A stretch of 14,098 nt of DNA, taken from NCBI GenBank assembly GCA_900771065.1, contig CAAGMP010000295.1, forward strand, positions 1 through 14,098, in the 5' to 3' direction. The notes under the pieces were generated by a model. The model was not told the origin of the DNA. It saw only the letters and a list, made by a program, of their open reading frames with translations, and searched no databases. The position numbers were made by a program, and so were the translations under genes. This DNA comes from an uncultured Acinetobacter sp. GTDB lineage: Bacteria; Pseudomonadota; Gammaproteobacteria; Pseudomonadales; Moraxellaceae. Of the stretch, positions 6,582 to 14,098 are shown in pieces (the first letter of the stretch is position 1; every line of letters begins with the position of its first letter).

Positions 6582-7877
6582 ATGAGTTCAATCGTCGCAA
6601 TCAAAGGTTTCAATGACATTCTCCCAACACAAACCCCAGCTTGGAGACGTCTTGAACAGCATTTATCGAGTTTGATGGATGCGTATGGTTATCAACAAAT
6701 TCGTTTACCGATTGTTGAGCAAACTAACTTATTTAAACGTTCTATTGGTGATGCAACCGATATTGTTGAAAAGGAAATGTACACCTTTTTAGATAAAGGT
6801 AATCCACCTGAATCGTTAACTTTACGTCCTGAAGGTACAGCAGGTTGTGTACGTGCGATGCTTGAGCATAACTTACTGCGTGGTGCAACACCGCGTGTCT
6901 GGTATGTTGGACCAATGTTCCGTTATGAAAAACCACAAAAAGGTCGTTATCGTCAGTTTCACCAATTTGGCGTAGAAACCTTTGGTGTGGCAACGCCAGA
7001 TATGGATGCTGAACTTATTTTAATGACCGCACGTTTGTGGAAACGAATGGGTGTAGCAGATAAAGTTCAGCTTGAACTCAATACGTTGGGTGAATCTGAA
7101 GAGCGTGCGAATTATCGTGCGGCTTTGGTTGAGTTTTTGCAAGCACATAAAAATGATTTAGATGAAGATTCACAACGTCGTTTAACGACCAATCCATTAC
7201 GTATTTTAGATTCTAAAGATGCAAAAACACAAAGCATTTTAGAAAATGCACCAAAACTTCACGATTTTATGGGTGAAGAAACATTAGCGCATTTTGCACA
7301 ATTACAACAATATTTAACCAATGCAGGCATTAATTTTGTTATTAATCAAAAATTGGTTCGCGGTTTAGATTATTACAATAAAACCGTTTTTGAATGGACG
7401 ACGACACATTTAGGCTCGCAAGGGACAGTGTGTGCGGGTGGTCGTTATGATGGTTTGGTGGGGCAGCTCAAAGGTAAGCCAGAACAATCTGTTCCTGCGG
7501 TGGGTTTCGCAATGGGAATGGAGCGTTTACTGTTATTGCTTGAACAGGTTGAAGACAATACCCCTGTACGCGATTGTGAAGTTTTCTTACTGGCCGAACC
7601 TGCTTATCAAGCACAAGCTTTGCTTTTAGCTGAGCAAATGCGTGATCAACTTGATGATTTGGGTAGCACAGTACGTCTTAAAGTCGGCTCGCAAGGTTCA
7701 ATGAAATCGCAAATGAAAAAAGCCGATCAATCAGGTGCAATTTTCGCACTGATTTTAGGTGAACGTGAGTGGCAAGCTCAACAATTATTAGTGAAAACTT
7801 TAGCTAATGCAGAGCAAACACAAGTTGCGTTGGCACAAGTTGTCCCTTTTATTGTCAACACATTAAATCTGAAATAA
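6582..7877 (+). CDS. hisS: Histidine--tRNA ligase
   Basis: A class II aminoacyl-tRNA synthetase that charges tRNA-His. At 431 residues it has the normal bacterial length. Motif 1 lies around 41-56, and motif 2 at about 113-130 (FRYEKPQKGRYRQFHQFG) includes the ATP-contacting arginine. The histidine-specific loop is RGLDYYNKTVFEW (260-272), and motif 3 is AVGFAMGMERLL (306-317). The anticodon-binding domain spans about 330-425. The start codon lies three bases after the ispG stop and has no clear Shine-Dalgarno (only GAG inside the ispG end), so translation probably depends on coupling to ispG. Confidence 0.98.
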   Translation: MSSIVAIKGFNDILPTQTPAWRRLEQHLSSLMDAYGYQQIRLPIVEQTNLFKRSIGDATDIVEKEMYTFLDKGNPPESLTLRPEGTAGCVRAMLEHNLLRGATPRVWYVGPMFRYEKPQKGRYRQFHQFGVETFGVATPDMDAELILMTARLWKRMGVADKVQLELNTLGESEERANYRAALVEFLQAHKNDLDEDSQRRLTTNPLRILDSKDAKTQSILENAPKLHDFMGEETLAHFAQLQQYLTNAGINFVINQKLVRGLDYYNKTVFEWTTTHLGSQGTVCAGGRYDGLVGQLKGKPEQSVPAVGFAMGMERLLLLLEQVEDNTPVRDCEVFLLAEPAYQAQALLLAEQMRDQLDDLGSTVRLKVGSQGSMKSQMKKADQSGAIFALILGEREWQAQQLLVKTLANAEQTQVALAQVVPFIVNTLNLK

Positions 7878-7903
7878 GCCATAGGATAGAAAAGGGGTAA
7901 AAA

Positions 7904-8605
7904 ATGAGTGCATTGAATGAAGATAATCAACTTGATAGTGCTAAATCTTTTGCCAAAAAGTATGGCTCTGCAATTATCAGTGGGATTTTAATTGCACTCA
8001 TTGCCTTTTTTGGTTGGCAATGGTGGCAAAAAAAGAATCTGGTTGAAAGCCAAAACAATACCGCAAAAGTGCAACAGCTTATGGATGAAGCGCAAACCGC
8101 GACAACCGATGAGCAAAAATATAATCAACTTGTTGCAACAGCGGATGCCATTTATAAAGCAGCACCCGATTCAGTGCAAGCTGTGCAAACTCAGTTGTTA
8201 ATGGCAAAATTAGATTATGAACGTGAAAATTATGCCGCAGCAGAAAAAGCATTAAAAAAAGTTGAAAATGCCAAGTTAGATGATGCAGGTTTAATGCAAA
8301 TTGTGAAATTGCGTTTAGGTTATGCACAATTGGCACAGAAAAAATATGATGAAGCATTAAAAACATTGTCTGCGGTCAATGAACCAGCATTTAAAGCGAT
8401 GGTTGAAGAAGCACATGGCGATGTTTATTTTGCAAAAAATGATCAAGAAAATGCAAAAAAAGCATATCAAAGTGCGTGGGATGATTTAGCTTCACAAAAA
8501 CAAGAACGCCAAATTTTACAAATTAAACTCGAAAGCGTTGGTGTTTTAGTTGATGATCCTGAAGTAGAAAGCCCAGTATTAAATACTCAAAAGGATGAGA
8601 TTTAG
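7904..8605 (+). CDS. yfgM: YfgM family membrane-anchored TPR protein
   Basis: A 233-residue protein with a short cytoplasmic N terminus, one membrane span (about 22-41, rich in I, L, A and ending in GWQWW) and a periplasmic domain of helical TPR-like repeats (about 60-220, with repeated A.....Y..A...L patterns). In E. coli YfgM works with PpiD near the SecYEG translocon in handling secreted proteins; the same role here is inferred from family and position. The start is well supported by AAGGGG at 7892-7897, six bases from the ATG. Its TAG stop shares one base with the GTG start of bamB. Placement between hisS and bamB is the conserved one. Sequence conservation in this family is weak, so the call relies partly on context. 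Confidence 0.85.
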   Translation: MSALNEDNQLDSAKSFAKKYGSAIISGILIALIAFFGWQWWQKKNLVESQNNTAKVQQLMDEAQTATTDEQKYNQLVATADAIYKAAPDSVQAVQTQLLMAKLDYERENYAAAEKALKKVENAKLDDAGLMQIVKLRLGYAQLAQKKYDEALKTLSAVNEPAFKAMVEEAHGDVYFAKNDQENAKKAYQSAWDDLASQKQERQILQIKLESVGVLVDDPEVESPVLNTQKDEI

Positions 8606-9756
8606 TGAAAATAAAATATAAAATTCCCTTTGCGTTAGCACTGCTTAGTACAGCTTTATTAGGTTGTTCAACGGGTGCAATTAAAGTTGAAGAAGCAAAA
8701 CCAAATCCATTACCCAAATTGGTACAAGAACAAAGCAGTTTAGTGCCTGTCTTTAGTCAGTCTGTGACAGCAACATCAGACCAAGATGCATTACGTTTAC
8801 AATTAGCAACACAAAATGATTTGGTTTTTGTTCCTGATCCAAAAGGCAAAGTGCTTGCTTATAAAAATAAACAATTGGTTTGGGAAAATACTGTTTCTAA
8901 GCAGGGTTTAACCGCAGGTGTTGAAGCGGGTGAAAAGATTGTTGTTGTGGGCAATAGCAAAGGTCAATTGTTTGCTTTAGACCAAGCAACAGGCGCACAA
9001 AAATGGATGGCCCAATTGTCAGGATCAATTTTAGCGCCGTCTTTAATTTTATCAAATCAAGTTATTACCACCAGTAATGATGGCACAGTGTATGCACACA
9101 ATGCAGAAACAGGTCAACAATTGTGGACGTACAACTTGCCAACGACAGCGTTTAGTTTGCGCAATGCTCCTGCACCCGTTGCTGCGGACTCACGTACTGT
9201 TTTAGTTGCCTCTGCCAATGCCTATGTGTATGCCATTGATATTTTAACGGGTATTCCTCGTATGCAACGCCGTGTTGCATTGAGTGAAGGTCGTTCTGAT
9301 GTACAACGCCTAAACGATATTGCAGGTGATCCGAATGTGGCAGGTCGTTTATTGCTGACAACAAGTTATCAAGGTCAAGTGACTGCACTCGATTTAGCGA
9401 CACAACAAGTGATTTGGAGTAACGATTTTAGCAGTATTAAACGCCCAGAAATTATGGGTAATGGTGTTTTTGTTGCAGGTGCTGACGGTCAACTCATCGC
9501 TTATGAGATTACTTCAGGTCAAACTTTGTGGAAAAATGATCAATTATTGAATCGTCATTTAAGTAATCCTGTGATGTTGAATGATCATCTTATTGTTGGT
9601 GATTTTGACGGTTATTTGCATATTATTGACCCAAGTTCAGGACAAATTATTGGACGTGCTAAAACTAATGGCGAAATTCGCTCATTGCGTGTGCTTGACA
9701 ATAAATTGTATGTCATGACACAAAAGGGTGCCGCAAGCATTTGGCAAGGTCGTTAA
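8605..9756 (+). CDS. bamB: Outer membrane protein assembly lipoprotein BamB
   Basis: A lipoprotein of the BAM complex that assists folding of outer-membrane beta-barrels from the periplasmic side. The 383-residue product has a lipoprotein signal (KIPFALALLSTALLGC) with C21 as the lipidation site. The rest is a beta-propeller of PQQ-like repeats, seen as recurring G.. ALD..TG...W segments (for example FALDQATGAQKW, YAHNAETGQQLW, TALDLATQQVIW, IAYEITSGQTLW). The start is GTG, overlapping the yfgM TAG stop as TAGTG, with AAGGA at 8591-8595, so the two genes are translationally coupled. It is the last gene of the run and is followed by a terminator. Confidence 0.96.
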   Translation: MKIKYKIPFALALLSTALLGCSTGAIKVEEAKPNPLPKLVQEQSSLVPVFSQSVTATSDQDALRLQLATQNDLVFVPDPKGKVLAYKNKQLVWENTVSKQGLTAGVEAGEKIVVVGNSKGQLFALDQATGAQKWMAQLSGSILAPSLILSNQVITTSNDGTVYAHNAETGQQLWTYNLPTTAFSLRNAPAPVAADSRTVLVASANAYVYAIDILTGIPRMQRRVALSEGRSDVQRLNDIAGDPNVAGRLLLTTSYQGQVTALDLATQQVIWSNDFSSIKRPEIMGNGVFVAGADGQLIAYEITSGQTLWKNDQLLNRHLSNPVMLNDHLIVGDFDGYLHIIDPSSGQIIGRAKTNGEIRSLRVLDNKLYVMTQKGAASIWQGR

Positions 9757-9799
9757 TTTTTCGTCGGCTTATGTTAAAATAAAATAACCGTATCGTTTT

Positions 9800-9833
9800 A
9801 AAACGGGGTATTGCCAATCAATTCCCCGTTTTT
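9800..9833 (+). terminator. Intrinsic terminator of the rlmN-bamB run
   Basis: AAAACGGGG (9800-9808) pairs with CCCCGTTTT (9824-9832). An inner ATTG/CAAT extension (9810-9813 with 9819-9822) closes a 5-nt loop, with a single T-T mismatch between the two parts. Because A and T runs flank the stem, it could work in both directions. A 12-base palindrome (CGTTTTAAAACG, 9794-9805) overlaps the left arm. Confidence 0.88.
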
Positions 9834-9912
9834 ATTTTTAGTAATGCATATCTTCCACTATTATTTCTGATGTTCAGACCCATAGTTGGCTGATCTTGAA
9901 TAAAGGTAATCT

Positions 9913-11325
9913 ATGAAACCCGTAATTGCGCTCATTGGTCGTCCGAACGTCGGAAAATCGACAATGTTTAACCAAATTACCAAAAGCCGTGATGCTTTAG
10001 TTGCTGACTTTGCAGGCTTAACGCGTGACCGTAAATACGGTGATGCCTCTTATCAAAATAAATCTTTCATTGTGGTCGATACAGGTGGTATTGGCGAAAG
10101 TGAAGGTGGTATTGATTCGTATATGGCGGAGCAATCCAAAACTGCAATTAATGAAGCAGATATCATTATTTTTGTGGTAGATGCACGTGCAGGTTTATTG
10201 GCTTCTGATGAACAAATCGCCCGTGAATTGCGTACATTAGGCAAGAAAGTGTATTTGGTTGCCAATAAAGTCGATGGTGTCCATGCTGAAGCGGCTATTG
10301 TTGAGTTTTATAAATTAGGTTTAGGTGAACCGTTACAAGTTGCGGCAAGTCATGGTCGTGGTATTCAGCAAATGCTTGAAGAAGTATTGCAAGATGTTCC
10401 TGAAGATGAAGATTCAGAACAGCACGATCAAGATACAGGTTTACGTTTAGCGATTATTGGTCGTCCAAATGTCGGTAAATCAACTTTAGTCAACCGTCTT
10501 TTAGGTGAAGAACGTGTGGTGGCATTTGACCAACCGGGCACAACACGTGATTCTATTTATATTCCATTTGAACGTGATGGCAGAAAATATACTTTAATTG
10601 ACACTGCGGGCGTGCGTCGTAAAGGCAAAGTCGATGAAATGATTGAGAAATTCTCAATTGTAAAAACACTACAAGCCATGAAAGATGCCAATGTGGTTGT
10701 GGTTGTGGTCGATGCGCGTGAAGGGATTGTTGAACAAGATTTACATTTAATTGGTTACGCATTGGAAGCAGGGCGTGCCATGGTGATTGCGATCAATAAA
10801 TGGGACAATATGTCTGAATATGATCGTAAACAATGTAAACTTGATGTTGAGCGCCGTTTTGACTTTATTCCTTGGGCAAAAATCCATTTAATTTCGGCTT
10901 TGCATGGCACAGGTGTGGGCGATTTATATCCATCGATTCATCGTGCTTATGAATCATCGCGTTTAAAAGTTTCGCCTGCAAAAATTACTCAAATTTTAAA
11001 CGACGCGACAGAAGCACATCAACCTGGCATGGTTCAAGGTCGTCGTATCAAAATGCGTTATGCACACATTGGTGGTCAAAATCCACCAACAATTGTCATT
11101 CATGGTAATAAAGTCGATAAAACGCCTGCCGATTATCGTCGTTATTTGGAAAATGTGTTCCGTAAAGTGTATAAATTGGAAGGAACACCAATCAAAATTG
11201 AATTTAAAACTTCAGAAAATCCATTTGAAGGACGTAAATCTCAAATTGATGAACGTACTGCTGCACGTAAACGTCGTTATGTTCAAAAATTTAAGAAAGC
11301 TGAGAAAAAATTTAAACGTGGTTAA
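9913..11325 (+). CDS. der: Ribosome assembly GTPase Der (EngA)
   Basis: An essential GTPase of 50S subunit maturation, with two tandem G domains and a C-terminal KH-like domain. The 470-residue protein shows GRPNVGKS at 9-16, DTGG at 56-59 and NKVD at 118-121 in the first domain. The second has GRPNVGKS at 183-190, DTAG at 230-233 and NKWD at 295-298. An acidic linker (about 161-174, rich in D and E) separates the two G domains. The KH-like domain covers about 350-436 and a basic lysine/arginine tail follows. The start has AAAGG at 9902-9906, six bases from the ATG. It lies downstream of the bamB terminator, so it needs its own promoter in 9834-9912, where I could not identify a convincing one. 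A terminator follows 15 nt after the stop. Confidence 0.98.
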   Translation: MKPVIALIGRPNVGKSTMFNQITKSRDALVADFAGLTRDRKYGDASYQNKSFIVVDTGGIGESEGGIDSYMAEQSKTAINEADIIIFVVDARAGLLASDEQIARELRTLGKKVYLVANKVDGVHAEAAIVEFYKLGLGEPLQVAASHGRGIQQMLEEVLQDVPEDEDSEQHDQDTGLRLAIIGRPNVGKSTLVNRLLGEERVVAFDQPGTTRDSIYIPFERDGRKYTLIDTAGVRRKGKVDEMIEKFSIVKTLQAMKDANVVVVVVDAREGIVEQDLHLIGYALEAGRAMVIAINKWDNMSEYDRKQCKLDVERRFDFIPWAKIHLISALHGTGVGDLYPSIHRAYESSRLKVSPAKITQILNDATEAHQPGMVQGRRIKMRYAHIGGQNPPTIVIHGNKVDKTPADYRRYLENVFRKVYKLEGTPIKIEFKTSENPFEGRKSQIDERTAARKRRYVQKFKKAEKKFKRG

Positions 11326-11340
11326 TTTATTTTAAGCACA

Positions 11341-11369
11341 ATTGACCCAGTCTTTTGACTGGGTTTTTT
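11341..11369 (+). terminator. Intrinsic terminator of der
   Basis: An 8-bp stem (ACCCAGTC at 11345-11352 with GACTGGGT at 11357-11364), a TTTT loop and a T run at 11364-11369. It ends 20 nt before the mazG start codon, so mazG is transcribed either by read-through or from a promoter inside der. Confidence 0.93.
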
Positions 11370-11389
11370 ACGTGAATTTGGAGATCAAA

Positions 11390-12178
11390 ATGCAAGAACT
11401 TTTAGCAATTATGCGCGAACTGCGCCAAAAATGTCCGTGGGATCAAGAACAAACGCCACAAAGTTTAACGCGTTATGCTATTGAAGAAGCTTATGAAGTT
11501 GAAGCCGCTGTGCGTGGTGGAAATCATGATGAAATTAAAGAAGAATTGGGTGATTTATTATTGCAAGTGATTTTTCAAGCGCAAATGTATGATGAACAAA
11601 ATGCATTTAATTTTGAGGATGTGGTTGAAACTTTAAAACAAAAGTTAATTCGTCGCCATCCGCATGTTTTTGATGAAAAAAATTATGCTGCATTGAATGC
11701 TGAACAAACTATGCAATTGTGGAAAGACATTAAACAACAAGAAAAACAAAATCGACCAAAACGCCGTTTAGATGTTGTGAAACATGGCTCAGCGTTACAA
11801 CAAGCCGATCAATTACAAAAAAATGCCGCGAAAATTGGTTTTGATTTTGCCACCGCGCAAGATGCCTATGCAAAAGTTGAAGAGGAATTACTTGAATTTA
11901 AACAGGCTTTACAAACCCAAAAAACAGACGAAATGCAAGAAGAATTGGGTGATTGTCTATTTTCATTAATTAATGTTGCACGTAAACTCGATATGTCAAG
12001 CGAAGCAGCATTATTAACAACCATTCATAAATTTAGAACGCGTTTTGCTTATATTGAAGATCAAGCGGCTTTGCAAAATAAAAATCTTGAAGATATGACT
12101 TTACAAGAAATGGATCAATTATGGGAACAAGCCAAACAACTTTTTAGGCAGAAAAATCATGAGGAAAAACAAATATAA
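11390..12178 (+). CDS. mazG: Nucleoside triphosphate pyrophosphohydrolase MazG
   Basis: Hydrolyses NTPs and dNTPs to monophosphate and pyrophosphate, cleaning aberrant nucleotides and affecting stress responses. It has 262 residues from the ATG at 11390, matching E. coli MazG (263). Two all-alpha MazG repeats are visible. The first has the metal-binding EEAYE (32-36) and EELGD (51-55) pair; the second has VEEELLEF (about 164-171) and a second EELGDCLFSL. The N-terminal CPWDQEQT segment (15-22) is typical of the full-length two-domain form. This start is chosen because GGAG at 11380-11383 is six bases upstream. An in-frame TTG at 11342 would place the der terminator inside the coding sequence. 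The last 20 bases overlap the next gene. Confidence 0.96.
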   Translation: MQELLAIMRELRQKCPWDQEQTPQSLTRYAIEEAYEVEAAVRGGNHDEIKEELGDLLLQVIFQAQMYDEQNAFNFEDVVETLKQKLIRRHPHVFDEKNYAALNAEQTMQLWKDIKQQEKQNRPKRRLDVVKHGSALQQADQLQKNAAKIGFDFATAQDAYAKVEEELLEFKQALQTQKTDEMQEELGDCLFSLINVARKLDMSSEAALLTTIHKFRTRFAYIEDQAALQNKNLEDMTLQEMDQLWEQAKQLFRQKNHEEKQI

Positions 12179-12539
12179 TTATTATTTTATCATGTTTTGC
12201 TTATGTTGCAGTTCAAACCTTTGGGCACAAAGCTATGATCAACAATATGCAGCATGGAAAACACAACAACAAGCCAAAGATGCTCAGTTAATGGCTTCAC
12301 AGCCTGAACAACATTATTTAGGTAAGCCAAGTTTAAATGCGGTAGGTGAAAAAATTCGGCTTAATTCTGCCAATGCAGCACAATTACAACAATTGTCTGG
12401 CATTGGAGAGAAAAAAGCACAGGCAATTATTGAATATCGACAGAAAAATGGTGCATTTAAAAGTATTGATGAGTTACAAAATGTCAAAGGAATTGGTCCT
12501 GCTTTATTGCAAAAAAATAAAGCCAAGTTGGCATTGTGA
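12159..12539 (+). CDS. Small secreted helix-hairpin-helix DNA-binding protein (ComEA-like)
   Basis: A 126-residue protein with a short basic N terminus and a hydrophobic stretch with three cysteines (FIMFCLCCSS). The likely signal peptidase site follows LWA at residue 23. A glutamine-rich linker follows (about 24-60), then a ComEA-type domain with two helix-hairpin-helix motifs (about 67-124): LNSANAAQLQQLSGIGEKKA and FKSIDELQNVKGIGPALLQK. ComEA proteins bind incoming double-stranded DNA in the periplasm during natural transformation. That function fits the domain and signal peptide, but small proteins of this type also occur without a proven competence role. The gene starts inside the 3' end of mazG (20-base overlap), has only a distant AGG (12146-12148) and is probably translated through coupling to mazG. 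An internal ATG at 12192 lacks a ribosome site and would remove much of the signal. Confidence 0.85.
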   Translation: MRKNKYNYYFIMFCLCCSSNLWAQSYDQQYAAWKTQQQAKDAQLMASQPEQHYLGKPSLNAVGEKIRLNSANAAQLQQLSGIGEKKAQAIIEYRQKNGAFKSIDELQNVKGIGPALLQKNKAKLAL

Positions 12540-12589
12540 CTTGAAAATGCAAGCACAAATTGCCCTTTAAGTTTCGAGATGTAAGCGTT

Positions 12590-12628
12590 ATGATTATGCC
12601 ATCTTATTATTTTTACGTTCAGACGTAG
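12590..12628 (+). CDS. Possible 12-codon leader ORF before pcnB
   Basis: ATG at 12590 followed by codons for MIMPSYYFYVQT and a TAG at 12626-12628. The stop overlaps the first bases of the pcnB Shine-Dalgarno region. The only ribosome-site-like bases are TAAG at 12582-12585 and GAG at 12576-12578, both weak. An ORF this short can arise by chance. It is listed because its stop falls exactly at the pcnB translation signal. Confidence 0.25.
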   Translation: MIMPSYYFYVQT

Positions 12629-12640
12629 GAGACAACGTCT
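12621..12640 (+). promoter_or_regulatory. Hairpin presenting the pcnB ribosome binding site in its loop
   Basis: A perfect 6-bp inverted repeat, AGACGT (12621-12626) and ACGTCT (12635-12640), encloses the 8-nt loop AGGAGACA. The loop contains the Shine-Dalgarno AGGAG (12627-12631) of pcnB, whose TTG start is two bases beyond the stem. The geometry is seen directly; any regulatory effect is inferred. Confidence 0.5.
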
Positions 12641-12641
12641 T

Positions 12642-14098
12642 TTGCAAACTTTGCGCGCGTCAAAATGTGGGTTATCAACCACACAGTTACCTTCTGCTAT
12701 TTTAGATGTGATTGAAACACTCACCAAAGCAGGTTATGAAGCTTATATTGTTGGAGGAGGGGTGCGTGATCTGATCTTAGGTCTTAATCCAAAAGACTTC
12801 GATGCAGTCACCAATGCGACGCCTTCTCAAATTAAAGAAGTGTTTGGGCGACGTTGCCGTATTATTGGGCGACGTTTTGAGTTGGCACACGTTTATTCTG
12901 GTCGAGAATTAATTGAAGTTGCCACCTTCCGTGCACCACCAAAAAAAGAATTAACCTCATCTGCAGGTATGATTTTACGGGATAATCATTGGGGAACCAT
13001 TGAACAAGATTTTGCCCGTCGTGATTTTTCGATTAATGCGCTTTACTATCAACCGAAAAAAGGCATTGTGCTCGATTTTTGCCATGCATTTGAAGATATT
13101 AAAAGTAAAACTTTACGTTTATTAGGTGATCCACAAACTCGTTTTGAAGAAGATCCTGTGCGGATGCTACGTACGTTACGTTTTGCGGCTAAACTTAATT
13201 TTCAAATTGATCCTGCTATTTTAGCGATTTTTACCCAAGAATTGCCGTTATTATTACGTGATATTTCTCCGCATCGTTTATACGATGAGTCGCAAAAATT
13301 ATTTACTTGTGGTCATTTAAATCGGGTTTTGCCGATGTTGATTGATTTTGGCGTTTGGAAGCAATTATTTGCTGAAGTTCCAGCTGAAATTACGCCATTT
13401 ATTGAACGTGCCGCAAAAAATACAGATCAACGGATTTCAATTGGTAAAACCATTAACCCTGCATTTTTCTATGCTGTTCTATTATGGAAACCTTTTTTAA
13501 CTCGTTATCAATTTTACTTAAATAAAGGTGTAGTTGCTGCTGAAGCGCGTGTGCAAGCCAGTTTGGATATATTAAAACGCCAATCTACACGCACGATTAT
13601 TCCTCGTTTTGCGGAAACTTTTATTCGTGAAGTCTGGGAAATGCAAATACGTTTGTTAAATCCTAAACCACAGCAAATTGAAGCTTTGTCTAGTCACGCA
13701 CGTTTTCGTGCAGGTTTTGATTTTTTACTTTTGCGTGAAAAATCAGGTGATTTGGATACTTTAGGTATGGGCGAATGGTGGGATCATTATCAGCAAATGT
13801 CGAATGATGAGAAAGAACGTGCTATTGCAGTTTATAATCGTCAGCGTGCAAAAAAGCGTCGTAAAACACCACAAGATGAGCAAAAAAATAGCCAACCAAT
13901 CATTGTTCAAGCTGAAGAAATTGAGCCTTTGGTTGAACAAGTAGAAAGTAAAAGTCGACGTACAAGACGTAATTCATCTCGTTCTGAAGTTGAATCGTCA
14001 GCGCGTAGTCAGACAGATATAATTCATGCTGATCATCCCATTTTAAAGCGCAAACGTGTACAACGTGATTTAAGTCAAGTCATTTTTGGACCAACGCA
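12642..14098 (+). CDS. pcnB: Poly(A) polymerase I (3' end outside window)
   Basis: Adds poly(A) tails to RNA 3' ends, marking them for decay. The frame is open to the window edge, giving 485 codons. The nucleotidyltransferase motif is VGGGVRDLILG (37-47) followed by D52-x-D54, the two metal-binding aspartates. Next come LAHVYSGRELIEVATFR, the RRDFSINALYY segment (126-136), EEDPVRMLRTLRFAAKL and a helical RNA-binding region. The C-terminal tail is rich in lysine and arginine (RAKKRRKT, SKSRRTRRNSSR), as expected for PcnB rather than for a CCA-adding enzyme. The frame opens after a TGA at 12591 and has no ATG or GTG before the conserved core except deep inside it. TTG at 12642, ten bases after AGGAG, is therefore the best start; the first residues (MQTLRASKCGLS) are not conserved. 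E. coli pcnB is also known for a weak non-AUG (AUU) start. Confidence 0.95.
   Translation, partial: MQTLRASKCGLSTTQLPSAILDVIETLTKAGYEAYIVGGGVRDLILGLNPKDFDAVTNATPSQIKEVFGRRCRIIGRRFELAHVYSGRELIEVATFRAPPKKELTSSAGMILRDNHWGTIEQDFARRDFSINALYYQPKKGIVLDFCHAFEDIKSKTLRLLGDPQTRFEEDPVRMLRTLRFAAKLNFQIDPAILAIFTQELPLLLRDISPHRLYDESQKLFTCGHLNRVLPMLIDFGVWKQLFAEVPAEITPFIERAAKNTDQRISIGKTINPAFFYAVLLWKPFLTRYQFYLNKGVVAAEARVQASLDILKRQSTRTIIPRFAETFIREVWEMQIRLLNPKPQQIEALSSHARFRAGFDFLLLREKSGDLDTLGMGEWWDHYQQMSNDEKERAIAVYNRQRAKKRRKTPQDEQKNSQPIIVQAEEIEPLVEQVESKSRRTRRNSSRSEVESSARSQTDIIHADHPILKRKRVQRDLSQVIFGPT

Noticed and set aside
11060..11335. 91-codon + strand ORF inside the 3' end of der
   Set aside because: It is an out-of-frame shadow of the well-conserved Der KH domain and tail, without family features.
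11342..11389. In-frame TTG extension adding 16 residues to MazG
   Set aside because: The extension is the der terminator hairpin read as protein. The ATG at 11390 has a proper GGAG and gives the normal MazG length.
12540..12570. Terminator after the ComEA-like gene (CTTG/CAAG and GCAA/TTGC inverted repeats)
   Set aside because: The stems are only 4 bp and no T run follows, so read-through into pcnB remains possible.
1..14098. CRISPR arrays, insertion sequences, tRNA genes, prophage genes
   Set aside because: Reading through the window showed no regularly spaced repeats, transposase or integrase motifs, or tRNA-like cloverleaf sequences.

Overview
The window looks like ordinary chromosome from a gammaproteobacterium of the Acinetobacter type (Moraxellaceae). 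The reasons are the AT-rich coding style, the very Acinetobacter-like IlvC, Ndk and Der proteins, and the gene order ndk-rlmN-pilF-rodZ-ispG-hisS-yfgM-bamB-der, an expanded version of a run also known from E. coli. Genus is inferred from remembered protein similarity and gene order, not from a search. Every gene lies on the + strand. No rRNA, tRNA, insertion sequence, integrase or CRISPR array was seen.

Layout. (1) 1-491: the 3' end of ilvC and its hairpin terminator. (2) 492-1715: a strikingly AT-rich accessory gene resembling the putative phage abortive infection (putAbiC) family. It is one reading frame interrupted by two in-frame TAA codons, so it is probably a young pseudogene. Its ATG directly abuts the ilvC terminator. 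(3) 1774-2565: iscX, then ndk with its own -10 box and a strong terminator. (4) 2621-9833: a tightly packed seven-gene run, rlmN-pilF-rodZ-ispG-hisS-yfgM-bamB, with gaps of 3-26 nt or short overlaps, ended by a terminator after bamB. (5) 9913-11369: der and its terminator. (6) 11390-12539: mazG overlapping a small secreted helix-hairpin-helix (ComEA-like) gene. (7) 12642-end: pcnB, cut by the window edge. It has a TTG start, and its Shine-Dalgarno sits in a hairpin loop next to the stop codon of a possible 12-codon leader ORF.

The large run mixes translation and RNA functions (RlmN, HisS), isoprenoid precursor synthesis (IspG), cell shape (RodZ), type IV pilus assembly (PilF), envelope protein handling (YfgM) and outer-membrane protein assembly (BamB). 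Der (ribosome assembly), MazG (nucleotide sanitation) and PcnB (RNA polyadenylation) follow. The PilF and ComEA-like genes both fit a naturally competent, twitching bacterium, though their co-location does not prove joint function.

No non-genic stretch exceeds 300 bases. The longest gaps are 9757-9912 (terminator plus der leader), 1975-2082 (ndk promoter) and 12540-12641 (pcnB leader). Apart from the decayed defence-like gene and the pcnB leader, this is conserved core genome.
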